A stretch of 64,000 nucleotides of DNA from Pseudomonas sp. SLFW (GCF_009905615.1 NZ_JAAAKW010000001.1:735214-799213), one strand, 5' to 3'; positions 36,256-44,967 are shown, numbered from the stretch's first letter. Notes: a model not told the origin generated them from the sequence alone. Translations and numbers: made by a program.

Positions 36256-36900
36256 ATGAAAGTTTTCGACATTCCCGGTTTCCCCAATCCCCTGCGCATC
36301 CGAATCGTGCTGGCCGAAAAAGGCCTGGCCTCCAATGTGGAGTTTGTGAAGATCGACCTGCCCGCAGCGGAACACAAGCAACCGGCGTTTCTGGCGCTTA
36401 ACCCAACGGGCACAGTACCCGTGTTGCAACTGGATGACGGCACCTATATTTCCGAATGCACCGCCATCACCGAATACCTCGATAACCTCGACGGCAATCC
36501 GACCCTGACCGGCAAGACGCCGAAGGAAAAGGCCGTCATCCATATGATGCAGAAACGTGCGGAATCCGAACTCGCCGACCCGGTGGGCTTTTACTTCCAC
36601 CACGCCACTCCCGGTCTGGGCGCAGGCTTGCAGCCGTACAAAAGCCCGGAATGGGAAGGCCGCGTGGACTGGGGCAATCGTCAACGGGACAAAGCCGTCG
36701 CCGGCATGAAGTATTTCAACCAGGTGCTGAGCAGCCAGCCGTATGTGGCGGGTGACGCGTTCTCCATGGCTGACATTACCGTGCTTGCAGGTCTCGTATT
36801 TGCCGGCTTCGCCAGCATCGACATCCCTGAAGAATGCACGGCGCTGAAGTCCTGGCAAGCCAACGTGCAGCAACGCGCCAGCGTCAGAAGCCCGGCCTGA
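36256..36900 (+). CDS. Glutathione S-transferase
   Basis: 214 residues. The N-terminal thioredoxin-like glutathione site shows MKVFDIPGFPNPLRIRIVLAEKG, the cis-proline in TGTVPVLQLDDG and the glutathione gamma-glutamyl contact SECTAITEYL (residues about 50-80). The C-terminal helical domain has the FSMADITVLAGL motif near residue 170. It conjugates glutathione to electrophiles; the actual substrate is unknown. It is under apparent control of the divergent TetR repressor through two palindromes. Confidence 0.93.
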   Translation: MKVFDIPGFPNPLRIRIVLAEKGLASNVEFVKIDLPAAEHKQPAFLALNPTGTVPVLQLDDGTYISECTAITEYLDNLDGNPTLTGKTPKEKAVIHMMQKRAESELADPVGFYFHHATPGLGAGLQPYKSPEWEGRVDWGNRQRDKAVAGMKYFNQVLSSQPYVAGDAFSMADITVLAGLVFAGFASIDIPEECTALKSWQANVQQRASVRSPA

Positions 36901-36981
36901 CCACGTGTGCGCCCCGGCCTGCAAAGGGTCGGGGCGTTCCCATAATCCACTGATCTTTCAGCTCTTTTCGAGTACACCCAC

Positions 36982-37953
36982 ATGACCGTTTTCAACACCC
37001 ATTGGGCGTTGCGCCAGACCCTGGCCATCGCTGCGCTGAGCGCTGCCTGTTCATTTCTGCCCGCTCACGCGAGTACCCCCCCGGCAGGCCATCAAGCCGC
37101 GCACAGCTATACCCATCAAACTGCGCCGACCCAATTCGTCGACGTGAACGGCGCGCGCCTGGCCTACCGCCGCTTCGGCAAAACCGGCGGCGTACCGTTG
37201 GTGTTTCTTCAACACTTCGTGGGCAACCTCGACAGTTGGGACCCGAAGGTCATCGACGGTTTTGCCAAGGATCGCGAAGTCATTCTGTTCGATAACGCAG
37301 GCGTCGCCAGCTCGAGCGGTGAAGTGCCGAACAACATCCAGGACATGGCCAAATACGCTGCCGGCCTGCTCCAGGCGTTGGGCGTGAAGAAGGCTGACTT
37401 GTTGGGGTTCTCGATGGGCAGCCTGATTGCTCAGCAAGTGGCACTCGACCATCCAGACGTGGTGCGTCGCCTGATTCTGGTGGGCTCATCGCCACAGGGC
37501 GGCGTGGGCATGGCGTCGCTGACACCTGAGTTCCAGGGCTATCTGGCGAAGAAACGCGACGTGCCGGACGAGTTGCTGCTGGACGTGTTCTTCACCCAGA
37601 GCGCTGAAAGCCAGGCTTCCGGTCGCGAGTTCCTGACCCGCCTGCGTGCGCGCAAGGTCAACCGCGACGTCAACGTCAGCGACAAGACGGCACCCGCGCA
37701 AGCCGCCGCCATCGCGGGTTGGGGTGCGCCGTCGGACCACGCCAACGACTACCTGAAAAACATCAAGCAGCCGACGCTGGTTGTCGCGGGCAGTCACGAC
37801 ATCGTGTTCTACACCGCCAACGACGTGACCCTGCAACAGAACCTGCCGAACGCCCAGCTGGAGATCTACCCCGATTCGAACCACGGGGCGATCTACCAAT
37901 ATCCAGATCTGTTCGTCAAACACGCCACGCTGTTTCTCAACGGCGTGAAGTGA
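36982..37953 (+). CDS. Exported alpha/beta-hydrolase
   Basis: 323 residues with a signal-like N-terminus (cleavage near AHA-ST), so probably periplasmic. The alpha/beta-hydrolase fold is complete: oxyanion region LQHFVGN, nucleophile S144 in GFSMGS, acid in GSHDIVF and histidine in DSNHGAIYQYP. It resembles the haloperoxidase/arylesterase-like group in sequence pattern, but no substrate can be named. It follows the GST gene by 81 bases and may share its transcript. The terminator at 37960-37990 follows. Confidence 0.88.
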   Translation: MTVFNTHWALRQTLAIAALSAACSFLPAHASTPPAGHQAAHSYTHQTAPTQFVDVNGARLAYRRFGKTGGVPLVFLQHFVGNLDSWDPKVIDGFAKDREVILFDNAGVASSSGEVPNNIQDMAKYAAGLLQALGVKKADLLGFSMGSLIAQQVALDHPDVVRRLILVGSSPQGGVGMASLTPEFQGYLAKKRDVPDELLLDVFFTQSAESQASGREFLTRLRARKVNRDVNVSDKTAPAQAAAIAGWGAPSDHANDYLKNIKQPTLVVAGSHDIVFYTANDVTLQQNLPNAQLEIYPDSNHGAIYQYPDLFVKHATLFLNGVK

Positions 37954-37959
37954 TCCCCA

Positions 37960-37990
37960 AACGCTGCGTCGTTATCCGACACGCAGCGTT
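37960..37990. terminator. Bidirectional terminator
   Basis: AACGCTGCGT and ACGCAGCGTT form a 10-bp perfect stem between the convergent hydrolase and mdaB-like genes, with ATT after the stem on plus; T-tracts are short on both sides. Confidence 0.7.
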
Positions 37991-37992
37991 AT

Positions 37993-38577
37993 TCAGACGC
38001 CGAACACCGACGCCAGATGCGCTTCGTAGCGTTTCACGTCAGCCTCGATGTTCGGCACTTTCATCACGTCCACCGCCAGGAAGGTTGGCAGGCCTGTCAT
38101 GCCGAGGAACTGATTGGCCTTGTGGAACGGGAAGTACACCGCGTCCACGCCCTTGCCTTCGAAGAAGTCGGTCGGGTCGTCGAATGCTTGCTGCGGCGCG
38201 TTCCAGGTGGCCGAAATCATGTACTGCTTGCCCTGCAACAGACCGCCGCTGCCGTATTTCTGCGAAGCGTCGGAGCGGGTGCGGCCGTCGTTGGCGTACA
38301 GGCTGCCGTAGCCTTCAGTGAAGACTTCGTCGATGTACTTTTTCACGGTCCACGGCGCGCCCATCCACCAGCCCGGCATCTGCCAGACGATCACGTCAGC
38401 CCAAAGAAATTTCTGCACTTCTGCAGCGACGTCGTAACCGCCGTCGATGAACGTCTGCTGCACGTCAAAACCGGCGCGGTCCATGAAGGCCAGCGCAGCG
38501 TCGTGCAGGGTGGCGTTGTAGCGGCCGTCGGAGTGCGCGAATTGCTTGCCGCCGTTAATGAACAGAACCTTCTTCAT
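37993..38577 (-). CDS. mdaB: NADPH:quinone oxidoreductase, MdaB-like
   Basis: 194 residues from the ATG at 38577, where GAGG lies 6 bases upstream; E. coli MdaB is one residue shorter. Flavodoxin-like fold with the family motif VLFINGGKQFAHSDGRYN at the N-terminus and the quinone-site segment WQMPGWWMGAPWTVKKYIDE near residue 75. It performs two-electron quinone reduction, which avoids semiquinone radicals. A YgiN-type quinol monooxygenase is encoded divergently 227 bases away; in E. coli the same two genes are adjacent and co-oriented, which supports a shared quinone pathway. Confidence 0.9.
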   Translation of the reverse strand: MKKVLFINGGKQFAHSDGRYNATLHDAALAFMDRAGFDVQQTFIDGGYDVAAEVQKFLWADVIVWQMPGWWMGAPWTVKKYIDEVFTEGYGSLYANDGRTRSDASQKYGSGGLLQGKQYMISATWNAPQQAFDDPTDFFEGKGVDAVYFPFHKANQFLGMTGLPTFLAVDVMKVPNIEADVKRYEAHLASVFGV

Positions 38578-38804
38578 TGAAAACCTCGTCGTGACTCGAT
38601 GTCGGGCCGCTTGCGAAAAAACGCCGCTGTCGAGCATTCATAAATGGGATGGAATGTTGGAATAGAGCGTTGGAATGGACGGCAGAGTACCGACCCAACG
38701 GTCGTTGACCAAGCCATGACCAGGCAAAACGCTTTTGCCCTAGACGCACAAGTGGATGGCTTATTGTTGACTTAGAATGCCGCCACTTTCATTCAGGAGG
38801 CGTT

Positions 38805-39119
38805 ATGAGCGACATGCACGGTTTCATTCTCCATGCCCAGACCAAGCCGGAAAAAGCGGCAGAATTCGAAGCGCTATTCAGCGGTTATGTCGCGGCGAGC
38901 CGCAGCGAAGACGGCTGCATCGAGTACCACATGCTGCGCGATCAGCAGGACCCAACGCTGTTCATTTTCTATGAGATCTGGCAATCGAAGGCGCACCTGG
39001 ACGTACACTCAGCGCTGCCACACATGGCCGAGTTTTTCGAGAAACGCATGGAGTATCTGGAGCGAGATTTCGACATTCGCCGCGTGGACATGCTCAGCCC
39101 ATCGTCTGCGGTTCGCTGA
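38805..39119 (+). CDS. Antibiotic-biosynthesis-monooxygenase-fold protein, YgiN-like quinol monooxygenase
   Basis: 104 residues, identical in length to E. coli YgiN. ABM ferredoxin-like dimeric barrel: HGFILHAQTKPEKAAEFEALF, then GCIEYHMLRDQQDPTLFIFYE and W..KAHLDVHSALPHMAEF, the typical three-strand pattern with the histidine pair. AGGAGG is 6 bases before the ATG. It is divergent from the MdaB-like gene and convergent with the TauE/SafE-type permease, whose stop is 10 bases away. A quinone-redox role is inferred from the pairing. Confidence 0.85.
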   Translation: MSDMHGFILHAQTKPEKAAEFEALFSGYVAASRSEDGCIEYHMLRDQQDPTLFIFYEIWQSKAHLDVHSALPHMAEFFEKRMEYLERDFDIRRVDMLSPSSAVR

Positions 39120-39129
39120 GTTCACGCTC

Positions 39130-39894
39130 TCAACCGGCGATCATCAGGTGCAGCCCGAGCAGCGCCATGCCGATGAAGAATACGCGCTTGAAGGTCACGG
39201 CACTGATGCGCTGCCGCAGCCATTGGCCGATCATCATGCCCAACAGCGCCGGAATGACCGCCAGCAACGAGGCGCTCATTTCAGCGCTGCCCAGAGCACC
39301 GTTCCAGAACAGACCCGCGCCCAGCGCGAGGCTCGACACGGTGAACGACAACCCCAGCGCCTGCACCAGTTGATTGCGATCCAGCCCGAGGCCTTGAAGA
39401 TAAGGCACGGCCGGAATCACGAACACGCCGGTGGCTGACGTGATCAGGCCGGTGATGAGCCCACATAGAGGCCCCAGCCAGACTTCCGCGCGGGGCGGTA
39501 CCTTGAGCGTCGGCAGAAACAGCCCGCACAGTGCGTAAACGAACAGCGCGCCGCCCAACGCCCGACCCATGCTGTGCGCGCTGCCCATTCCCAATACGTA
39601 CGAACCCAACCCTGTGCCGACGACGATCATCGCCAACAGTGGCCACAGCCGTTTGCCGATATCGCGCAGATGCCCGCCCGCCGCCAGTTGCCAAACGTTG
39701 GTGAAGGTCGAGGGAATCAGCAACAGCGCCGCAGCCTGCGTCGGCAACATAGCCACGCCCAATAACCCCATGGCGACCGTCGGCAGCCCCATGCCGATCA
39801 CCCCCTTGACGGTGCCTGCCAGCAGGAAGGCGAACAGCACGAGAGCGGTCAGGCTCCAGCCGATGTTTTGATAGAGCGAAAAGAAAGTATTCAT
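39130..39894 (-). CDS. TauE/SafE (TSUP) family inner-membrane permease
   Basis: 254 residues from the ATG at 39894; a TTG six codons upstream is possible but lacks a ribosome-binding site. Eight hydrophobic segments in two similar halves, each starting with a glycine-rich motif (GTVKGVIGMGLPTVAM; GLITGLITSATGVFVIPAVPYL), as in TSUP anion exporters. Family members move sulfite, sulfonates or other organic anions; the ligand here is unknown. The divergent LysR at 40149 is the probable regulator, although a REP pair sits between them. Confidence 0.88.
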   Translation of the reverse strand: MNTFFSLYQNIGWSLTALVLFAFLLAGTVKGVIGMGLPTVAMGLLGVAMLPTQAAALLLIPSTFTNVWQLAAGGHLRDIGKRLWPLLAMIVVGTGLGSYVLGMGSAHSMGRALGGALFVYALCGLFLPTLKVPPRAEVWLGPLCGLITGLITSATGVFVIPAVPYLQGLGLDRNQLVQALGLSFTVSSLALGAGLFWNGALGSAEMSASLLAVIPALLGMMIGQWLRQRISAVTFKRVFFIGMALLGLHLMIAG

Positions 39895-40005
39895 GGGCGG
39901 ATGATGAGCCAATCGGGCAGGGTTTAGAATCTGCGATATATTGAATCAGCCTTTGTCTGAAACAGAGCCTTGTGCGAACCGGTTGTCATGCCTGGCGGCG
40001 GTCAT

Positions 40006-40096
40006 CTGTGGGAGCGAATTCATTCGCGAAAGAGGGTTCAGGCAACAGAGGTGTATCGCTTGTACGTCTGCATCGCGAATGAATTCGCTCCTACAG
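40006..40096. repeat. REP pair, GTGGGAGCGAATTCATTCGC family
   Basis: CTGTGGGAGCGAATTCATTC.. and ..GAATGAATTCGCTCCTACAG, 91 bases, inside the divergent spacer between the TSUP permease and its LysR neighbour. This is an unusual place for a REP pair, because it separates a regulator from its likely target promoter. Confidence 0.8.
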
Positions 40097-40148
40097 GGGA
40101 TCTGCGTCAGGCCAGGAAATCCAGTTCGATTCGGAAAAACAAGCAACC

Positions 40149-41087
40149 ATGCACTTCGACCTGATCGACCTGAAGCTTTTTCTCCACGTGACCGAAGCCG
40201 GCAATATCACCGCCGGGGCCGCTCGCAGTCATTTGTCGCTGCCATCGGCCAGTGCGCGGATTCGTGGGCTGGAGTCGTCGCTGGGCGTCGCGCTGCTGGA
40301 ACGCGGGCGACGGGGGGTTACACCGACAGCAGCTGGCAAAGCCTTGGCGCAGCATGCGCGGCTGATTCTGCAACAGGTCGAGCGCTTGCAAGCCGACCTC
40401 ACCGATTACGCCCACGGCTTCAAAGGCCAGATCCGCCTGTTGTGCAATACCTCGGCGCTCAGTGAATACCTCCCGGAAAAGCTGGCTGATTTTCTCGCCC
40501 GCCACCCGAACATCGACATCAGCCTCGAAGAACATCCCAGCCTGCGCATCCTTCACGCCGTGCGCCACGGCGCAGCGGACATCGGCATCATCTCCAATGC
40601 CGTCGATGCCAGTGATCTGCAGACTCTGCCGTTTTGCGCCGACCCGCTGACCCTGATCATGCCGTTCGATCATCCCCTCACCGAGCAAATCGATGATTCG
40701 CTTGAAGGCCTGCGATTCAGCCAGACATTGGCCTACGAGTTCGTCGGGCTGGGGGTCAACAGCGCCATGGCGATTTACCTTGAAGAACAGGCGTTGCATT
40801 TGGGCCGACGCATCAAGACCCGCGTGCGCGCCGAGAGCTTCGATGGCGTGTTGCGCATGGTCTTGCGCGGTGCGGGTCTCGGAGTCGTGCCCCAAGCGGC
40901 GGTCGAACGCTTTCAACAGGCGGGCCAGCTGAAAAGCGTACCGCTGATCGACCCGTGGGCAGACCGCAAACTGCTGCTGTGCGCGCCTGACTTTGCCGTG
41001 CTGCCGACATACGCCAAGGCGCTGGTGCGTCATTTGGCCGGAGAAACTGCGTTTCTGGACACCTCGATGTCGAGCCCAGACAACTGA
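40149..41087 (+). CDS. LysR-family transcriptional regulator
   Basis: 312 residues. N-terminal helix-turn-helix with ITAGAARSHLSLPSASARIRGLE, then GVALLERGRRGVTPTAAGKAL and a linker helix, followed by a PBP2-type effector domain (LYNTS-like start at IRLLCNTSALSEYLPEKL). It is divergent from the TSUP permease gene, the usual position of a LysR activator. The start at 40149 has no strong ribosome-binding site; AAACAAGC precedes it. Confidence 0.88.
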   Translation: MHFDLIDLKLFLHVTEAGNITAGAARSHLSLPSASARIRGLESSLGVALLERGRRGVTPTAAGKALAQHARLILQQVERLQADLTDYAHGFKGQIRLLCNTSALSEYLPEKLADFLARHPNIDISLEEHPSLRILHAVRHGAADIGIISNAVDASDLQTLPFCADPLTLIMPFDHPLTEQIDDSLEGLRFSQTLAYEFVGLGVNSAMAIYLEEQALHLGRRIKTRVRAESFDGVLRMVLRGAGLGVVPQAAVERFQQAGQLKSVPLIDPWADRKLLLCAPDFAVLPTYAKALVRHLAGETAFLDTSMSSPDN

Positions 41088-41149
41088 CGCGCCTCAGACA
41101 CCCCTAAGGTGGGTGAGCGCAATTCCCGCCACCCCTTTCTGGAGCTGTC

Positions 41150-41494
41150 ATGAGCGACTCGATCATCCTTCTTCGCGACACCACCCCACTGCCCGTCGTC
41201 GACGCCTGCAAATGGGAGCGCATCGGCGGCGACCCACACACCGTCAACCTGAACGCCTACACCAGCGCCGACGGCGAAAAGATCATGGGCACCTGGATCT
41301 GCACGCCGGGCAAATGGTACGTCGAGTACACGAAGTGGGAATACTGCGACTTCCAGGAAGGCTATTGCATCATCACCCCTGAAGGCAAAGAGCCGATCCA
41401 CCTGAAAGCCGGCGACAAATTCATCATCGAGCCGGGCATGAAAGGCACGTGGGAAGTGGTCGAAACCGTGCGCAAGTATTTCGTGTTTGCGTGA
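41150..41494 (+). CDS. Small cupin protein (ureidoglycine aminohydrolase / EutQ-type cupin fold)
   Basis: 114 residues, a single cupin barrel of the cupin_3 type. Motifs: TWICTPGKWYVEYTKWEYCDFQEGYCIITPEG, then HLKAGDKFIIEPGMKGTWEV. The usual metal histidines are replaced in part (YCDFQEGYC), so metal binding is uncertain. GGAGC precedes the ATG. It is monocistronic, with a strong terminator behind it. Function unknown. Confidence 0.85.
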   Translation: MSDSIILLRDTTPLPVVDACKWERIGGDPHTVNLNAYTSADGEKIMGTWICTPGKWYVEYTKWEYCDFQEGYCIITPEGKEPIHLKAGDKFIIEPGMKGTWEVVETVRKYFVFA

Positions 41495-41515
41495 TAGCTG
41501 ACGCCGCCAACGACC

Positions 41516-41547
41516 AAAGGAGCTGCCCATCGCAGCTCCTTTTTTTT
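41516..41547 (+). terminator. Rho-independent terminator after the cupin gene
   Basis: AAAGGAGCTGC-CCATC-GCAGCTCCTTT followed by a run of T; a strong canonical terminator 22 bases after the stop. Confidence 0.93.
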
Positions 41548-41744
41548 GCAAAAACGGTAGGCAACGGGCAGTAGATGCCACGAGTGATTCAGACGATCTA
41601 TCGACCCCATAGCGTGAATTTGCGCGGACATTTCCAGAAACAGGAATAGTATTGCGTCCGTCATGAATGGTCCTGCCAAGCATCGAGCCATTCGAATATT
41701 CCTCCAGGGCTGCCACACAAGGCCCGACCACGGAGTTCATTGTC

Positions 41745-42008
41745 ATGTCCGAAGTCACCCTCTACACGACCAACAGCTGCCCCTACTGCGTCGCCGCCAA
41801 GAATCTGCTCAAAGCGAAAGGCGTGGAATACAACGAGATCAACGTTCAGGCCTCCATGGAACAGCGCACCATCATGATGGAGCGCAGTGGCCGTCGCACC
41901 GTGCCGCAGATTTTCATCGGTGACATTCATGTCGGCGGCTTTGACGACATGGCGCTGCTGGAGCGCAAAGGCGAGTTGAACGCGCTGTTGGCGGGTTCGC
42001 CTGCCTGA
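41745..42008 (+). CDS. grxC: Glutaredoxin 3
   Basis: 87 residues from the ATG at 41745 (CGGAG at 41731-41735); the open frame reaches further upstream but only with non-family sequence. Active site C12-P-Y-C15, cis-proline in RRTVPQIFIGD and the GG-D glutathione motif HVGGFDDMALL. It reduces disulfides and glutathionylated proteins with glutathione in the cytoplasm. It is monocistronic here and not next to secB, its usual neighbour in many gammaproteobacteria, so it may be a second copy. Confidence 0.92.
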   Translation: MSEVTLYTTNSCPYCVAAKNLLKAKGVEYNEINVQASMEQRTIMMERSGRRTVPQIFIGDIHVGGFDDMALLERKGELNALLAGSPA

Positions 42009-42321
42009 TTGATAACCGACCACGCCTTACTTTGTTTCGGTCCGGTCGTTACCCACTGTAGGGCGAATTTATTCTGGGCGGCATTCCGACGAAGAGGGTC
42101 CGGCGCTGGAGATGTGTCAGCAATACTGGCCTCTCGCGAATGAACTCGCGCCTACAGAGGCATCGCGGTTTTCATCGAGAATCCCGAGCTGACGATCCGG
42201 ACAGCTTTCCATTTCTGCCAAGTCCACTTGCCATTTGTAACATTCCCCTGATCCCGGCTATTTCCTAGGATTCCTCGACGTCTGGCTTGCCAGCAATCAA
42301 CGTACCCGAGGGAAAAGGCTT
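42009..42321. other. 313-bp intergenic region with a decayed REP pair
   Basis: No gene. A degenerate REP pair occupies 42056-42157. The rest is a plain leader for argH: GAGGGAAAAGGCTT before the ATG contains a usable ribosome-binding site. No clear promoter hexamers were found. Confidence 0.5.
42056..42157. repeat. Degenerate REP pair
   Basis: CTGTAGGGCGAATTTATTC on the left and CGCGAATGAACTCGCGCCTACAG on the right are clearly related to the GTGGGAGCGAATTCATTCGC family but carry several changes in both arms. This suggests an old copy. Confidence 0.6.
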
Positions 42322-43749
42322 ATGTCTGATGCTACCGAGCGCCTGTGGGGCGCGCGATTCAAATCCGGGCCCGCTGCGGCCATGGCCAACCTGTCGCGCT
42401 CGCCTGCCATCTACTTCCGCATGACGCCGTACGACATCGCCGGGTCCAAGGCCCATGCCCATGAGCTCGAACGTGCAGGCCTGCTGACCGCTGACGAAAC
42501 CCGCGACATCATCGCCACCCTCGAAGCGATCAACGATGACTTCGCCGCCGGGCAGATCCAGCCCATCCCGGCCGACGAGGACGTGCACACCTTCATCGAG
42601 CGCCTGCTGACCGAGCGCCTCGGCGCACTGGGCGGCAAGCTGCGCGCCGGTCGCTCGCGCAACGACCAGACCGCCAACGACATGCGCCTGTTTCTGCGCG
42701 ATCAGATTCGCCTGCTCACCCTGTCGATCCTCGACCTGCAGGATGCGCTCGTGGCTCAGGCCGAGCAGCACGTGGACACCATCGCGCCCGGCTTCACCCA
42801 TTTGCAGCAGGCCCAGCCCATCGTCTTCGCTCATCATTTGATGGCCCACGGCCAAGCGATTCATCGCGACATCCTGCGACTTCAGGATTGGGACAAGCGC
42901 TTCAACCTGTCGCCGCTGGGTGCCGCCGCCATGGCGGGTTCGGCAATTGCCCGCGACCTGCAAAGCTCCGCCGCAGAGCTGGGCTACGCAGGGCCCTGCG
43001 AGAACTCCATTGATGCCGTCGCCAGCCGCGATCACGTCGCCGAATTCCTGTTCTGCGCCAGCATGCTCGGCATCAACATTTCGCGCATGGCCGAAGAATT
43101 CTGCATCTGGACCTCGCGGCAGTTTCGCTGGGTGGAGCTCGATGATGCCTACGCCACTGGCAGCTCAATCATGCCGCAGAAGAAAAACCCGGACATCGCG
43201 GAACTGGCGCGGGGCAAATCGGGGCGCTTGATCGGTTCGCTGACGGCGATTCTGTCAGTCCTCAAGGCGCAGCCGCTGTCCTACAACCGCGATTTGAGCG
43301 AAGACAAACACGCGATTTTCGACGCCGTGGACACGCTTAACCTGGTGTTGCCTGCGTTTGCGGGGATGGTGCGAACGATGACCGTGCGCAAGGATGAATT
43401 GCTGCGTCAGGCGCCCTTGGGTTTCACCCTCGCCACCGAAGTCGCAGACTGGCTGGCCGTGCGTGGCGTGCCGTTCAAGGAGGCCCACGAAATCACCGGG
43501 CAACTTGTGCAACTGTGTGAAGCGCAGGAGATCGGGCTGGAAGAACTGACCCCGGCCATGCTCGCGCAAACCGATGCGAGGCTGACGCCGGACGTGCTGG
43601 AAGCCTTGACACTCGACGCAGCCTTGGCGGCGCGCAGCGGCTGGGGCGGAACATCGCCGACGCGCGTTGCCGAGCAGATTGCGCGGTTCAAGCAGCACTT
43701 GGTCACGCAGGAGAAATGGGCGAAGGATTACAACGGGCCAAGGGGGTAA
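42322..43749 (+). CDS. argH: Argininosuccinate lyase, divergent type
   Basis: 475 residues of the fumarase/aspartase superfamily. Landmarks: LWGARF at the start, KLRAGRSRNDQTANDMRLFLRD, PGFTHLQQAQPIVFAHH with the catalytic histidine, and the superfamily signature TGSSIMPQKKNPD. It would split argininosuccinate into arginine and fumarate. The details (PYDIAGSKAHAHELERAGLL, DEDVHTFIERLLTERLG) look more like argH of actinobacteria than the usual Pseudomonas enzyme as I remember it. It stands alone, away from other arginine genes, so I suspect a second, acquired copy or a lyase with a related substrate. Confidence 0.85.
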   Translation: MSDATERLWGARFKSGPAAAMANLSRSPAIYFRMTPYDIAGSKAHAHELERAGLLTADETRDIIATLEAINDDFAAGQIQPIPADEDVHTFIERLLTERLGALGGKLRAGRSRNDQTANDMRLFLRDQIRLLTLSILDLQDALVAQAEQHVDTIAPGFTHLQQAQPIVFAHHLMAHGQAIHRDILRLQDWDKRFNLSPLGAAAMAGSAIARDLQSSAAELGYAGPCENSIDAVASRDHVAEFLFCASMLGINISRMAEEFCIWTSRQFRWVELDDAYATGSSIMPQKKNPDIAELARGKSGRLIGSLTAILSVLKAQPLSYNRDLSEDKHAIFDAVDTLNLVLPAFAGMVRTMTVRKDELLRQAPLGFTLATEVADWLAVRGVPFKEAHEITGQLVQLCEAQEIGLEELTPAMLAQTDARLTPDVLEALTLDAALAARSGWGGTSPTRVAEQIARFKQHLVTQEKWAKDYNGPRG

Positions 43750-43800
43750 CCCCTCACAAACCTGCCTCCCACCGTCAGTCGCTGAGTTGAAACCCAATCC

Positions 43801-43890
43801 CTGTAGGAGTGAGCTTGCTCGCGATGGCGTCAGATCAGACACCTCCAAGTGCCCGATCCATCGCTATCGCGAGCAAGCTCACTCCTACAG
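43801..43890. repeat. REP pair, GTAGGAGTGAGCTTGCTCGC family
   Basis: CTGTAGGAGTGAGCTTGCTC and a fully complementary right arm ending CTCACTCCTACAG, 90 bases, between the convergent argH and mmsB genes. Confidence 0.88.
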
Positions 43891-43920
43891 TGAAAGGCTG
43901 CATCAGACGCGATACAGCCA

Positions 43921-44808
43921 TCAATCCTTTTTCAAATACCCCTCAACCACCGCCGAGAAGTCCTTCCCACCATCGCCCCGCAAGCTCATCGCCTGATACA
44001 GCTGATGCGCCAGCGCGCCAAGGATCACCGGCTGACGCGCCACTTTCGCGGCTTCGGTCGCCAGCCCCAAATCCTTGAGCATCAAATCCGCACCGAATCC
44101 ACCGGTGTAGCCACGAGAAGCAGGCGCGGTTTCGACGACGCCCGGCCACGGGTTGTACATTTCCGAACTCCAGCAACGGCCTGTCGAGCTGTTGATGATG
44201 TTGGCGAGCACGCCGGTGTCGATCCCCAACGTGTTGCCCAAGGCCATCGCCTCAGCCACGCCGATCATGGAAATCCCCAACAGCATGTTGTTGCAGATCT
44301 TGGCGATCTGGCCGGTGCCGACATCGCCGCAATGCACGATGTTGCGACCCATCTGCGCCAGGATCGGCTTGAGCACGTTGAAGTGCTCGACACTGGCGCC
44401 CACCATGAACGTCAACGTCCCGGCCTGAGCACCGCCCGTGCCCCCGGACACCGGCGCGTCACCCAGGGTCACGCCCTGCTTGGTGGCCGCTGCCGCCACG
44501 TCGCGGATGGTCTGCGGGTCGATGGTGCTGCAATCCACAGCAGGCACGCCCGCCCGGATACCGGCCAGCACGCCGTCTTCATTCAGGTAGACCGCACGCA
44601 CGTGAGCGGCGGCCGGCAGCATGGTGATGACCAGCTCGGCTTCTTGCGCCGCGTGTTTGGGCGAGTCGCTGATGAGGCCGCCCTGTTCGGCGAGTTCGGC
44701 CAGCACTTGCTGGTTGAGGTCGAACAGGTGCAGCTGATGCCCGGCGCGAATCAGGTTGCGCGCCATCGGCGCCCCCATGTTGCCCAGACCGATGAATGCG
44801 ATTTTCAT
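43921..44808 (-). CDS. mmsB: 3-hydroxyisobutyrate dehydrogenase
   Basis: 295 residues. NAD-binding GLGNMGAPMA (residues 7-16), substrate motif DAPVSGGTGGAQAGTL and the catalytic lysine K170 in GQIAKICNNM, all standard for the beta-hydroxyacid dehydrogenase family. AAGGAG lies upstream of the ATG at 44808. It oxidises 3-hydroxyisobutyrate to methylmalonate semialdehyde in valine catabolism; mmsA, for the next step, is immediately upstream on the same strand. A REP pair sits in the 159-base gap between the two genes and may lower expression of this distal gene. Confidence 0.93.
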   Translation of the reverse strand: MKIAFIGLGNMGAPMARNLIRAGHQLHLFDLNQQVLAELAEQGGLISDSPKHAAQEAELVITMLPAAAHVRAVYLNEDGVLAGIRAGVPAVDCSTIDPQTIRDVAAAATKQGVTLGDAPVSGGTGGAQAGTLTFMVGASVEHFNVLKPILAQMGRNIVHCGDVGTGQIAKICNNMLLGISMIGVAEAMALGNTLGIDTGVLANIINSSTGRCWSSEMYNPWPGVVETAPASRGYTGGFGADLMLKDLGLATEAAKVARQPVILGALAHQLYQAMSLRGDGGKDFSAVVEGYLKKD

Positions 44809-44851
44809 TGTTGTTCTCCTTATCAGATTCAGATCCGAACGCCGCCTCCCC

Positions 44852-44941
44852 CTGTAGGAGTGAGCTTGCTCGCGATGAGGTGTTTTCAGTCAGAACATCT
44901 GCAACTGACAGATTGCTATCGCGAGCAAGCTCACTCCTACA
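44852..44941. repeat. REP pair inside the mms operon, GTAGGAGTGAGCTTGCTCGC family
   Basis: 90-base pair with complementary arms between mmsA and mmsB, which otherwise form one transcription unit on minus. REP hairpins in such gaps commonly stabilise the upstream part of the message or reduce read-through. Confidence 0.88.
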
Positions 44942-44967
44942 AGGGTTACGCTGCCCGCGATGGCGGC

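Noticed and set aside
41667..41744. Upstream extension of grxC (26 extra codons)
   Set aside because: The extension is not glutaredoxin-like, and the ATG at 41745 has its own CGGAG site and gives the normal family length.
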